Positions 9,343 through 18,056 of a stretch of 64,000 nt of DNA are shown here, piece after piece. The stretch covers positions 1-64,000 of the forward strand of contig NZ_LZSX01000074.1 of NCBI RefSeq assembly GCF_001665835.1, read 5' to 3'. Within the stretch, counting starts at the first letter, position 1. Every line of letters begins with the position of its first letter. The notes under the pieces are model-generated. The model had not been told where the DNA came from. It did not search any database and saw nothing but the letters and a program-made list of their open reading frames with translations. Source of the stretch: Mycobacterium colombiense. GTDB taxonomy: Bacteria; Actinomycetota; Actinomycetes; Mycobacteriales; Mycobacteriaceae. The position numbers and the translations under genes are program-made.

Positions 9343-10164
9343 TCAGCCGGCGTCGTCGCCGGTGCCGGGAGGCCGCAGGTGCGCTTCACGCAGGCGCTGG
9401 TCGAAGCGCGAGCGCGCGGTGATCACCTCTTTGCCGAGCGCCGCGAAGTCATCGGCGATCCGTTGGGCCAGCAGTCCGAGCTTCATGTTTCCCGACTGGG
9501 ACAGCGTCTTGAGCATGTTGAACGCGGCGTCCTCGTCGATGCCGTAGATCAGCATCAGCATGCCTTTGGTGCGGTCGATCACGCCACGGCGCCCGGCGAT
9601 TTCAGCGACCTTCGCGCTGATGGAATCCTCCCGGCTGCGGGCGGGCGCCGGCGCGAGTTCGATGTAGAAGCCGTGGGTGCCGACGACTTTCCCGGCGTCA
9701 TCGCAGAATGTGTCGCCCACCACGAGGACATGGTGAATCATTCCGCCGGTGTCCACGATGCGATGCCGGGTGGAAAACGCCTGACGGCGTCTGATCATGT
9801 CGTTGATGCCGTCGGTCACCTGGGGACGATCGGCCGGATGCTTGTGCGACAGCACCAGTTCGGTGGTGGGTGTCACCGTGCCCGGTTGGTAGCCGTGCAT
9901 GCGCTGGACCTGGTCGGACCACACCCAGCGGTGGCCTTCGAAGTAGAAGCGGAACCAACCCGCGCATTGCGGGGTGGCGCCGGCCAGCCCCCGCTCGATC
10001 GCTGCGGCTTGGCCTTCTAAATTCCAAGCCACGGCGAACGTTTCGCGTCGACGGCGATGAAATTGGCGGCAGGCATCGGTAGCGATGGCACACCAATCGC
10101 TACTGCCCGGACGGGAAAACCCGTGCTGCACATGCAGGAGTGAGATACCCCCATGGGGGTTCAC
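9343..10164 (-). CDS. PAS and ANTAR domain regulator
   Basis: The C-terminal third (about residues 190-255, ISAKVAEIAGRRGVIDRTKG to LLAQRIADDF) is an ANTAR domain, which binds RNA hairpins to antiterminate transcription. Ahead of it, GWFRFYFEGHRWVWSDQVQ to HGFYIELAP is a PAS fold that probably senses a ligand or redox state. There is no kinase or receiver domain, as in stand-alone mycobacterial PAS-ANTAR proteins. The frame is open to 10164, but the first 44 residues look non-conserved. GTG at 10032 (VAWNLEGQ) is a credible shorter start, which would leave the palindrome at 10147-10160 in the promoter region. The regulated RNA is unknown. Confidence 0.85.
   Translation of the reverse strand: MNPHGGISLLHVQHGFSRPGSSDWCAIATDACRQFHRRRRETFAVAWNLEGQAAAIERGLAGATPQCAGWFRFYFEGHRWVWSDQVQRMHGYQPGTVTPTTELVLSHKHPADRPQVTDGINDMIRRRQAFSTRHRIVDTGGMIHHVLVVGDTFCDDAGKVVGTHGFYIELAPAPARSREDSISAKVAEIAGRRGVIDRTKGMLMLIYGIDEDAAFNMLKTLSQSGNMKLGLLAQRIADDFAALGKEVITARSRFDQRLREAHLRPPGTGDDAG
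10147..10160. promoter_or_regulatory. perfect palindrome ACCCCCATGGGGGT
   Basis: This 14-base perfect palindrome is preceded by GAT, giving ATACCCCCATGGGGGT. It resembles the C-tract/G-tract operators of CsoR/RicR-type copper repressors. It lies at the very start of the longest PAS-ANTAR frame, or upstream of it if translation begins at GTG 10032. No copper gene is adjacent, so the regulator assignment is tentative. Confidence 0.35.
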
Positions 10165-10233
10165 GTTACATTTAGTGACCAGCGGTCATCGGCAGAATGG
10201 CGAAATTGCCGGGCAAGTAAATCCGGGCGCCGG

Positions 10234-11328
10234 TCAGGCAGGCCCCGCGCCCGCGGCCGCGCGGCTCCGGGTGACGGTCGGCCGCTCGAAGCCGGCGTCG
10301 ATCGCGGCGCGCTGCACCGCCTCGCCGATGTTCTCGGTACGGTCCAGCGGTACCAGGGCGATCACGCAGCCGCCGAAGCCGCCGCCGGTCATCCGCGCTC
10401 CCAGCGCGCCCGCGCGCACCGCGGTGCCGGCGATCAGGTCGATGCGTTCGGTGGTGATCTCGAAATCGTCGCGCATGGAGGCATGCGAGGCGGTGAAAAT
10501 CTGCCCGGCTTCGGGGTAGTCCGAATTTCTCAGCGCCGCAACGCAGTCGATGACCCGCTGGTTTTCGCTGAGCACGTGACGGGCGCGGCGGGCGTCGACG
10601 GGGTCACGCATGGCCGACAGGTCGGCGGACCCGCGATCGGCGGCCGCCCGCAGCGACGACGCCGACAGGTCTGCGGCCGCCCGCTCGCAGGACGCGCGCC
10701 GTGCCGCGTAGTCGCCGCCCGCGTGGCTGTGCCGCTCCCGGGAGTCGATCAGCAGCAACGCGACGCCCGCGGACTCCGGGTCGAATACCACCGGTGTGAC
10801 GGTGAGGTCGGCGAAGTCGATCAGCACCGCCGTCGCGTCCCGGCCGAAAAGCGCGGCGAGCTGGTCGAGCAAACCCGTTGGCGCGCCCACATACTCGTTC
10901 TCGGCCCGCTGGGCCAGCCGGGCCTGCTCCTTGCCGTCGATGCGGACGCCGGCGGCCGAGGTGATCGCGCCCAGCGCCGCGCATTCCAGCGCCGCCGAGG
11001 ACGACAGGCCCGATCCCATTTCCACGTCGCTGGTGATCGACATGGCGCCGCCGGGCACCGGGTGACCGCCCTGGCGCAGCGCCCACACCACCCCGGCAAC
11101 ATAGGCCGCCCAGCCGGTCACCTCACCGGGAGCGGTGCCGATCCGGACCCGCACCGGGGCGTCCGCACGGTCGCTGACCACGGTGATCGCATCGTCGTCG
11201 GTGGGCGTGAATGTCGCGACGGTGCGCTGCGGTAATGCGATGGGCAGCGCGAAACCCAGGTTGTAGTCGGTGTGTTCGCCGATCAGATTGATCCGCCCCG
11301 GTGCGGCGTAGCGGATCGACGCGGTCAT
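10234..11328 (-). CDS. galK: galactokinase
   Basis: The 364-residue GHMP-family kinase phosphorylates galactose to galactose-1-phosphate in the Leloir pathway. It contains the galactokinase signature [13 protein letters not shown] near residue 11, the ATP-binding [13 protein letters not shown] at about 105-117, and the C-terminal [16 protein letters not shown]. Its ATG overlaps the galT stop by four bases (ATGA), so galT and galK are translationally coupled. Length is normal for the family. Confidence 0.96.
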   Translation of the reverse strand: MTASIRYAAPGRINLIGEHTDYNLGFALPIALPQRTVATFTPTDDDAITVVSDRADAPVRVRIGTAPGEVTGWAAYVAGVVWALRQGGHPVPGGAMSITSDVEMGSGLSSSAALECAALGAITSAAGVRIDGKEQARLAQRAENEYVGAPTGLLDQLAALFGRDATAVLIDFADLTVTPVVFDPESAGVALLLIDSRERHSHAGGDYAARRASCERAAADLSASSLRAAADRGSADLSAMRDPVDARRARHVLSENQRVIDCVAALRNSDYPEAGQIFTASHASMRDDFEITTERIDLIAGTAVRAGALGARMTGGGFGGCVIALVPLDRTENIGEAVQRAAIDAGFERPTVTRSRAAAGAGPA

Positions 11329-12425
11329 TGGGCGAGGTCCCGCAACAGCTGGGCCACGCTTTCCGGCGTGACGTCGCCGATGAAGGCGTCCATCGCCGAT
11401 TCGGAGGCCGCCAGGTACTTGAGCTTGGTGGCGCTGCGCCGGATGGACATCAGTTCGACGTGGAAGTAGCCCTCGGCCTGGGCGGCGGTGTCGGCGTACT
11501 GGTGCAGCGCCGAAATGTAGGGCAGCGGCGTGGAATACATCCGGTCGAACCGGCCGAGCACGTCGAGGTACACGCCCACGAACGCATCCATCTCGTCCTC
11601 GTCGAGTTCGGTCAGGTTGCGCACGAACCGGTTCGGGTAGATGTGCACCTCGACCGGCCAGCGCGCCGCGAACGGCACGAACGCGGTGAACAGCTCGTTG
11701 CGCGCGACGATGCGGCTGCCGTCGGCGACCTCACGGGCCAGCAGATCGCCGAACAGGTTGCTGCCGTGCCGGTTTCGATGCTGACGAGCTTGCTTCAGCA
11801 TGGTGGCGGTGCGCGGGGTCAGATAGGGATAGCCGTAGATCTGCCCGTGCGGATGGGTCAACGTCACCCCGATTTCGTCACCGCGGTTCTCGAAACAGAA
11901 CACCTGCTCGATGCCCGGCCTGGCCATCAGGTCGGCGGTGCGATGCCGCCACGCCTCGACTACCAGCCGCGCGTGCGCCGGCTCCAGCTGGGCGACGGAC
12001 CCGGTGTGGTCGGCGGAGAAGCAGATCACCTCGCAGCGGCCGTGCCCGGGCGCGGTCACGAAGCCATCCTCGGCGGGCACGGGCGCCGAGGCGGGCAGCG
12101 ACGGCAGCGCGCCGGACAGGCTGGGAAATCGGTTCTCGAACACGACGACGTCGTAGTCGGCGGCGGGCACCTCACTGGTCAGTCCGGTCGGGCCCGGGCA
12201 CAGCGGGCACGCCTCCGGTGGCGGCTTGTAGGTGCGGTCCTTGCGCAGCGCCGCGATGATCACCCACTGCCCGGTGGACCTGTCGAACCGCAGCTGCGAC
12301 TGCGCGGTGGGCTCGTGCGCCGGCAGCGGCCTGCGGTCCTCGACCGGCGCTGGGCAATGACCGGGCAGCGCGAAGAACAGCAGGTCACGACCGTCAGCCA
12401 GCTTCGCGAGCGTCGGCGGGGTCAC
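11325..12425 (-). CDS. galT: galactose-1-phosphate uridylyltransferase
   Basis: This enzyme exchanges UMP between UDP-glucose and galactose-1-phosphate, followed in the operon by galK. The zinc-site cysteines lie in ACPLCPG, and the catalytic [10 protein letters not shown] motif carries the nucleotidylated His. The frame is open up to 12800, but that upstream part is the antisense of the FUSC gene and is not protein-like. GTG 12425, giving [15 protein letters not shown] and 366 residues, matches normal GalT length. From memory Mtb galT is split into two frames; here it is intact. Confidence 0.93.
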   Translation of the reverse strand: MTPPTLAKLADGRDLLFFALPGHCPAPVEDRRPLPAHEPTAQSQLRFDRSTGQWVIIAALRKDRTYKPPPEACPLCPGPTGLTSEVPAADYDVVVFENRFPSLSGALPSLPASAPVPAEDGFVTAPGHGRCEVICFSADHTGSVAQLEPAHARLVVEAWRHRTADLMARPGIEQVFCFENRGDEIGVTLTHPHGQIYGYPYLTPRTATMLKQARQHRNRHGSNLFGDLLAREVADGSRIVARNELFTAFVPFAARWPVEVHIYPNRFVRNLTELDEDEMDAFVGVYLDVLGRFDRMYSTPLPYISALHQYADTAAQAEGYFHVELMSIRRSATKLKYLAASESAMDAFIGDVTPESVAQLLRDLAQ

Positions 12426-12536
12426 GATGTCGAAGACTAGCTTGGTCGCCGCGTCGCGGTTCGGGTAACCATTGTTGAGTACGCGCAAGAGAGGCGGTCT
12501 CCGATAACTGTTCTTTACGAACGCGCCCGCAACTGG

Positions 12537-14762
12537 GTGATCGGTTCCGATCCTGGCTTGCTTCGGCTGCGAATGGCCGCTCGGACGACCGCCGCGCTCG
12601 GCCTCTCCCTGCTGGCGCTCTTCATCCTCACCAGGGCGACGGGACAACCGCTGACCGTCGCCCTGCTGGGCGTCGTCATCACCATGGTCGCGTCGCGCTC
12701 CGTCAACGAACCCGACCCGCACCAGCAGCGGATCACCATGGCGCTGCTGCCCCTTCCCGCAGCGGCATCCATCACCGCCGCCGCGGTGCTGGCGCCGCAC
12801 ACGGTGGCCAGCGACGTCGTCTTCGTGATCGTCGTGTTCACCGCGGCATACATCCGGCGCTACGGGGCGCGGGGCAGGGCGCTGGGCATGGTCGCGTTCA
12901 TGTCTTACTTCTTCACGCTGTATCTGCGGGCCCGGATCGCGGAGCTGCCCTGGATGATCGGGGCGGTCGCGGTGGGCACCGTGTGCACGTACGTGATGAG
13001 CGCCTACGTGATGCCCGATCGGCCCGAGCGGGTGCTGCGTGCCACCATTCGGGCGCTACGGGCCCGGATGGCGATCGTCCTCGACACCACCGCCGAGGCG
13101 GTGCGCACGGGCCGCCTCGACGAACGGCGGCGCCGCCGCATGCGGACCCGCACCATCCGGCTCAACGAGACCGCCCTGATGGTGCAGAGCCAGATCGAAG
13201 ACAAGGCCGACCCCGGCACCCTGTGGCCCGGCGTCACCGCCGAACAACTCGCCCCCTGGCTGCTGGACGCGGAGCTGTCCATCGAATGGGTCGCCACCGC
13301 AGGCCGGCGGGCGGCCGTCATCGCTTGCGAGGACCCCGATTCCATGCCCGCGCCCACCCGGGTCGCCCTCGTCGATGCGCTCACCCAACTGTCGCGAGCC
13401 ATCCGGCTTCCCGAACCCGACGGGTTGCGCCGGGCCGCCGACTGCGCGCAGCGGCTGCTCAACGATCAGAGCCAGCCCGCTGCGGACCCGGCGGGTGACG
13501 ACGAGGGCAGCGCGGCCGTGCGCCGCCTGGCGCTGGCGATCATCAACGCCGCGTCGTCGACGTCCGACGTGCGGGCGATCGTCGACCGGGTGGCCGCCGG
13601 CCGGCCCCTCGACGACGGCGACGGTGGGCGCCCCCAGCCACCCGAGGACGCCGTCCCCGATGAGGCCGCCGAGGACGAGCCGGCCACCGGGCTGCGGCCG
13701 ACCACCCGGCAGGCCATCCAGGTCTCCGTCGCCGCATCCCTGGCCATCGTCGTCGGCGAACTGGTCTCGCCGGCGCGCTGGTATTGGGCCGTGATCGCGG
13801 CGTTCGTCATCTTCGCCGGCACCAACTCCTGGGGCGAAACCCTGACCAAGGGCTGGCAACGCCTGCTCGGGACGCTGCTCGGCGTGCCGTGCGGCGTGCT
13901 GGTGGCCACGCTGCTGACCGGCCACAAGACCGCCGCGCTGGCCGGCATTTTCGTGTGCCTGTTCTGCGCCTTCTACTTCATGGCGGTCACGTACAGCCTG
14001 ATGACCTTCTGGATCACCACGATGCTGGCGCTGCTGTACGGCCTGCTCGGCCAGTTCTCGTTCGGCGTGCTGATGCTGCGGATCGAAGAGACCGCGATCG
14101 GTGCCGTCATCGGGGCGACCGTCGCCGTCGTGGTGCTGCCGACCAACACCAGAACGGCGATCCGCAGCGACACCGGTGCCTTCTTGACGAGCCTGTCCGG
14201 CCTGATCGAAATGTCCACCGCGACCATGTTCGGCGAGGAGGACAGCGCCAGCCCGTCGGAGCAGGCGCGTCAGCTCGATCGGGACCTGCAGCAGTTCCGG
14301 GTCACCGCCAAGCCGTTGCTGGCCGGCGTCGCCGGACTTGCCGGCCGGCGCAGCATCCGGCGCGCGCTGCGGATCTTCACCGCCTGCGACCGTTACGGCC
14401 GCAGCCTGGCGCGCAGCGCCGAGCAGTACCAGGATCCCGTCGGGTCACCCTCGCTGGCCTCCGAACTGGCTCATGCGTTTTCGGCGGCCGCGGCCCAGAC
14501 GCGACGCAACATCGACGCGTTGCAGGAAGCCATCGAGGGCGGACACGCGCCCACCCTGGTCTCGGCGACCGACGATCTCGACGCCGCCGAGACGGTGGCC
14601 CGGCAACAGGACGGCGACGGCCGCGGCAACACCAGCCCCGATACCCGGCGCTTCCTCACCGCGGTGCACGCGCTGCGCCAGATCGAGCGCGCCGTCATCA
14701 CCGCGGCCACCAATCTCGGTGGGCGCGAAAGCGTCAGGACGGCCAGCCCCGCGTCACGCTGA
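12537..14762 (+). CDS. FUSC-family membrane protein (aromatic acid exporter type)
   Basis: The 741-residue protein has the duplicated FUSC layout: an N-terminal set of hydrophobic helices (about 10-165), a long soluble segment rich in Arg/Asp (about 165-390), a second membrane block (about 390-540) and a C-terminal soluble helical region. Family members move aromatic carboxylates or similar compounds out of the cell. GTG 12537 is used; the frame stays open upstream (LYERARNW precedes it), so a slightly earlier non-standard start is possible. It diverges from galT, with about 110 bases between starts. The substrate is not known. Confidence 0.8.
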   Translation: MIGSDPGLLRLRMAARTTAALGLSLLALFILTRATGQPLTVALLGVVITMVASRSVNEPDPHQQRITMALLPLPAAASITAAAVLAPHTVASDVVFVIVVFTAAYIRRYGARGRALGMVAFMSYFFTLYLRARIAELPWMIGAVAVGTVCTYVMSAYVMPDRPERVLRATIRALRARMAIVLDTTAEAVRTGRLDERRRRRMRTRTIRLNETALMVQSQIEDKADPGTLWPGVTAEQLAPWLLDAELSIEWVATAGRRAAVIACEDPDSMPAPTRVALVDALTQLSRAIRLPEPDGLRRAADCAQRLLNDQSQPAADPAGDDEGSAAVRRLALAIINAASSTSDVRAIVDRVAAGRPLDDGDGGRPQPPEDAVPDEAAEDEPATGLRPTTRQAIQVSVAASLAIVVGELVSPARWYWAVIAAFVIFAGTNSWGETLTKGWQRLLGTLLGVPCGVLVATLLTGHKTAALAGIFVCLFCAFYFMAVTYSLMTFWITTMLALLYGLLGQFSFGVLMLRIEETAIGAVIGATVAVVVLPTNTRTAIRSDTGAFLTSLSGLIEMSTATMFGEEDSASPSEQARQLDRDLQQFRVTAKPLLAGVAGLAGRRSIRRALRIFTACDRYGRSLARSAEQYQDPVGSPSLASELAHAFSAAAAQTRRNIDALQEAIEGGHAPTLVSATDDLDAAETVARQQDGDGRGNTSPDTRRFLTAVHALRQIERAVITAATNLGGRESVRTASPASR

Positions 14763-14834
14763 AGATTTGCTAGGCGATCCGAACGCGCGCGGCTACCATC
14801 TTGCTAACCGCCGCCGGAGTCGAGGAGATATCCC

Positions 14835-16094
14835 ATGGCGACACCGAACCTCCCGCCAGGCTTCGATTTCACCGACCCCGACATCTACGCGCATCGGCTC
14901 CCCGTGCAGGAGTTCGCCGAAGTGCGCGCCACGGAACCCATCTGGTGGAACGAGCAGCCCCTCGATCAGGGAGGCTTCGGCGACGGCGGTTACTGGGTGG
15001 TGAGCAAGCACCGCGACATCCGCGAAGTGTCGCTGCGCAGCGATGTCTTCTCGTCGGCCACCAAGTCGATCGTGCCGCGCTATCGAGAAGACGTGGCGCA
15101 TGGGCAGATCGAGGCGGGGCGGGCCTCGATGATCATGATGGACGACCCCGAGCACGGCCGGCTGCGCAAGATCGTCTCGCGTGGTTTCACGCCTCGCGCG
15201 GTCGAACGGTTGCGCGCCGAACTCACCGAACGGGCGCGATGCATCACCGCCGACGCCGCCGCGCACGGGACGGGAGACTTCGTCCGCCAGGTGGCATGCG
15301 AGCTTCCCCTGCAAGCCATTTCGGGGCTGCTCGGTGTACCGGCGGAGGACTACGACAAGCTGTTCGACTGGACCAACAACATGATCGGCACCGACGACCC
15401 GGAATTCGCCGCCCATGACGCGCTGACGTCGGCGGGCGAATTGATGTGGTACGCCATGCAATTGGCGGCACGCAAGGCCGAGGACCCCGGCCCCAGGGAT
15501 CGGGACATCGTCACCACGCTGATCGAGGCCGATTCCGAGGAGCAGCGACTCTCCGACGCCGAGTTCGGCATGTTCGTGGTCACGCTCGCCGTGGCCGGCA
15601 ACGAGACGACCCGCAACTCGATCACGCAGGGGATGATGGCCTTCACCGACCATCCGGACCAGTGGGAGTTGTTCAAGACACAGCGACCGAAGACCGCTGC
15701 CGACGAAATCATCCGCTGGGCCACCCCGATCACGGCGTTTCAGCGCACCGCGCTGGTGGACACCGAACTCGGCGGCGTGCACATCAAGAAGGGCCAGCGG
15801 GTGGTGCTGTTCTACCGGTCGGCGAACTTCGACGAAGAGGTCTTCGACGACCCGTTCACGTTCGACATCCTGCGCAGCCCCAACCCGCACGTCGGATTCG
15901 GCGGCACCGGAGCGCATTACTGCATCGGCGCCAACCTCGCCCGCATGACGATCGACCTGATGTTCAACGCGATCGCCGACCACATGCCCGACCTGCGTTC
16001 GGCCGGTGACCCCGAACGGCTGCGGTCATCCTTCATCAACGGCATCAAGCACTGGCAGGTCGACTACCGCGGAACGTGCCCGGCGGCGGGCTAG
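14835..16094 (+). CDS. cytochrome P450, CYP125 family (steroid C26/C27-hydroxylase type)
   Basis: The 419-residue protein strongly resembles remembered Mtb CYP125A1. Shared features include PNLPPGFDFTDP, EPIWWNEQ, RKIVSRGFTPRAV, the I-helix AGNETTRNSITQGMMAF, the K-helix ADEIIRWATP, and the heme loop GFGGTGAHYCIGANLARM. CYP125 enzymes oxidise the terminal side-chain methyl of cholesterol or cholestenone. This copy sits outside the cholesterol cluster, so it is probably a second CYP125 paralogue, perhaps for a different sterol or lipid. The start has a GAGGAG site. I see no KstR palindrome in the 72 bases upstream. Its stop overlaps the convergent hydrolase stop at CTAG. Confidence 0.9.
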   Translation: MATPNLPPGFDFTDPDIYAHRLPVQEFAEVRATEPIWWNEQPLDQGGFGDGGYWVVSKHRDIREVSLRSDVFSSATKSIVPRYREDVAHGQIEAGRASMIMMDDPEHGRLRKIVSRGFTPRAVERLRAELTERARCITADAAAHGTGDFVRQVACELPLQAISGLLGVPAEDYDKLFDWTNNMIGTDDPEFAAHDALTSAGELMWYAMQLAARKAEDPGPRDRDIVTTLIEADSEEQRLSDAEFGMFVVTLAVAGNETTRNSITQGMMAFTDHPDQWELFKTQRPKTAADEIIRWATPITAFQRTALVDTELGGVHIKKGQRVVLFYRSANFDEEVFDDPFTFDILRSPNPHVGFGGTGAHYCIGANLARMTIDLMFNAIADHMPDLRSAGDPERLRSSFINGIKHWQVDYRGTCPAAG

Positions 16095-16969
16095 CCCGGC
16101 CCGGACACCTGCGGGCTCTGCGTATCGCGGCGCTCGCCCGCGGCGATGAAGTCCTCGATCAGCTCCACCACCCGGCTGGGCGCCTCCACCTGTGCGAAGT
16201 GACCCACATCGGGCAGCACCTCGAGTCTCGCGTCCGTGCGCGCCTCGTGCGCGGCGTAGGCGTGAGCGACCGGAATGATGCCGTCGCGCTCCCCCCAGAT
16301 CGCCATGACCGGTAGCTCCTCGCGCAGCCGCAACCGGTTGAGCGCGCTGACCGCCTGTCCGCGGTAATCGACGACCGATCGCAGCGTCTTCAGGAACGAC
16401 TGCCGGGTTTCGGCATCCGACAGTGACGAGTACGCGCTCCAGAGCTCGGCGCCGCGCGGCGACTGGACGCCGGCGCTTCGCAGCCAGGACCGCAGCGTGT
16501 TGCCGAGGGACAGCACGGGAGGCGGGGCGATGATCGGCAACACCAGCTCCGCGCCGGGCGCCGAGAGCAGCCGCAGCACCCAACCGACGTCGGGACCCAG
16601 GCCGCCGCTGCTGATCAGGATCAACCGCTGGGCGTAGTCGGGGTGCTGGTAGACGAACTGCATCGCGACCCCACCGCCGAGCGAGTGACCGACGACGGTG
16701 GCGTGGCTGACGCCGAGCTCGTCGAGGAAATCGCGAAGCCACACCGCGAACGCGCCCAGCGAGTAGTCCGTGCGGGGTTTCGCCGAGTCGCCGTGGCCGA
16801 GCAGGTCCGGGGCGATGACCCGGAACTTCTTCGCCAGCGGCGGGATCACCGCCCGCCAGGTCTCCGAGCTGCCTGCCATGCCGTGGATGAGCAGCAGGAC
16901 CTCCCCCTCACCCTCGTCGCGGTAGGCGACGCGATCGCCGTGCAATTCGAGAACCTTCACCTCATTCAT
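16091..16969 (-). CDS. alpha/beta hydrolase
   Basis: The 292-residue alpha/beta-hydrolase fold has the oxyanion segment LLIHGMAGSSETW, the nucleophile elbow VVGHSLGGG (Ser), the acid GERDGIIP and the catalytic His in DVGHFAQVEAP. Its pattern resembles the Rv2715-type esterases of mycobacteria. ATG 16969 (NEVKVLELHG) is preferred because the longer frame to 17005 would run into the divergent NYN gene. The substrate is unknown. Confidence 0.85.
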   Translation of the reverse strand: MNEVKVLELHGDRVAYRDEGEGEVLLLIHGMAGSSETWRAVIPPLAKKFRVIAPDLLGHGDSAKPRTDYSLGAFAVWLRDFLDELGVSHATVVGHSLGGGVAMQFVYQHPDYAQRLILISSGGLGPDVGWVLRLLSAPGAELVLPIIAPPPVLSLGNTLRSWLRSAGVQSPRGAELWSAYSSLSDAETRQSFLKTLRSVVDYRGQAVSALNRLRLREELPVMAIWGERDGIIPVAHAYAAHEARTDARLEVLPDVGHFAQVEAPSRVVELIEDFIAAGERRDTQSPQVSGPG

Positions 16970-17016
16970 GTGGGTCTGGGTACCCGCTTTGGCCCTGCTC
17001 AGCAATGATCAATGGC

Positions 17017-17907
17017 ATGACCGAACCGGTTTCGACCCGAGTGGCCGTCTACCTCGACTTCGACAACATCGTGATCTCCCGGTACGACCAGATCCACGGT
17101 CGGAATTCGTTCCAGCGGGATAAGGCCAAGGGGCTCGAGCAGCACCCCGAGCGGCTGGACCGGGCGACGGTCGACGTCGCCGCGATCCTCGACTTCGCCT
17201 CGTCCTTCGGGACCCTGGTGCTCACCCGCGCCTACGCCGACTGGTCGGCGGATATCAACGCCGGGTATCGCCACCAGCTGGTGGCCCGCGCGGTCGACCT
17301 GGTGCAGCTGTTCCCGGCGGCGGCCTACGGAAAGAACGGCGCCGACATCCGGTTGGCCGTGGACGCGGTCGAGGACATGTTCCGGCTGCCCGACCTGACG
17401 CACGTGGTGATCGTGGCCGGCGACTCCGACTACATTCCGTTGGCCCAGCGCTGCAAGAGGCTCGGCCGGTACGTGGTGGGCATCGGGGTGGCCGGCGCGT
17501 CGAGCCGCGCGCTCGCGGCCGCCTGCGACGAGTTCGTCATCTACGACGCGCTGCCCGGGGTTCCGGTGCCCGAACCGTCGCCGTCCGACGGGGAGGCGGC
17601 CAAGCCGAAGAAACGAGCCACCCGGGCCAAGTCGACCACGCGGGACGAGCCCGACGAGCAGCCCGACCCGCAGGCCGCCGCCACCGCGCTGCTGACGCGG
17701 GCGCTGCGGATCGGTCTGGAGAAGGACGACGTCGACTGGCTGCACAATTCCGCCGTGAAGGCGCAGATGAAGCGGATGGATCCGTCATTCAGCGAAAGGT
17801 CTTTGGGATTCCGCTCATTCAGCGATTTCCTGCGCTCGCGCTCCGATGTCGTCGAGCTGGACGAGACGTCGACGACGCGGAAGGTGCGACTGGCCGCGCA
17901 CGACTGA
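17017..17907 (+). CDS. NYN-domain (PIN-like) protein with C-terminal OST-HTH/LOTUS domain
   Basis: The 296-residue protein begins with a NYN ribonuclease-like domain (about 1-175). Acidic positions lie in VYLDFDNI, GADIRLAVDAVEDM and VVIVAGDSDYIPLAQ, typical of LabA/NYN nucleases that cleave RNA. A charged linker (about 185-225) leads to a winged-helix LOTUS/OST-HTH module (about 230-296, containing SFSERSLGFRSFSDFL), which binds RNA. The start is ATG 17017 (MTEPVS); the frame extends to 17005 through another ATG. An RNA-processing or silencing role is inferred. Confidence 0.8.
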   Translation: MTEPVSTRVAVYLDFDNIVISRYDQIHGRNSFQRDKAKGLEQHPERLDRATVDVAAILDFASSFGTLVLTRAYADWSADINAGYRHQLVARAVDLVQLFPAAAYGKNGADIRLAVDAVEDMFRLPDLTHVVIVAGDSDYIPLAQRCKRLGRYVVGIGVAGASSRALAAACDEFVIYDALPGVPVPEPSPSDGEAAKPKKRATRAKSTTRDEPDEQPDPQAAATALLTRALRIGLEKDDVDWLHNSAVKAQMKRMDPSFSERSLGFRSFSDFLRSRSDVVELDETSTTRKVRLAAHD

Positions 17908-17982
17908 GCAGCGCCGCGGGAGCCAAGGCAATGCATTTTCTATTTGGTGTATGGCGCTCGCGCCGACCGGGGGCCGATATCG

Positions 17983-18011
17983 TTGACACTCCCCCGCGCC
18001 GGCCATACATT
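17983..18011 (+). promoter_or_regulatory. near-consensus SigA promoter of the P450 gene
   Basis: TTGACA at 17983-17988 and TACATT at 18006-18011 are separated by exactly 17 bases, an unusually good housekeeping promoter for a mycobacterium. The expected start of transcription is near 18018, giving a leader of about 40 bases. GGCGC-TC-GCGCC at 17954-17965, upstream of the -35, could be an operator. Confidence 0.65.
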
Positions 18012-18024
18012 GTCTGAAAGTCGT

Positions 18025-18040
18025 CCGCAGCCTTCTGCGG
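18025..18040 (+). promoter_or_regulatory. 5' leader hairpin immediately before the P450 ribosome site
   Basis: CCGCAG (18025-18030) and CTGCGG (18035-18040) form a perfect six-pair stem with a CCTT loop, ending four bases before the AAGGAG ribosome site. It could modulate translation or mRNA stability; this is inference from position only. Confidence 0.4.
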
Positions 18041-18056
18041 AACCAAGGAGACCGTC

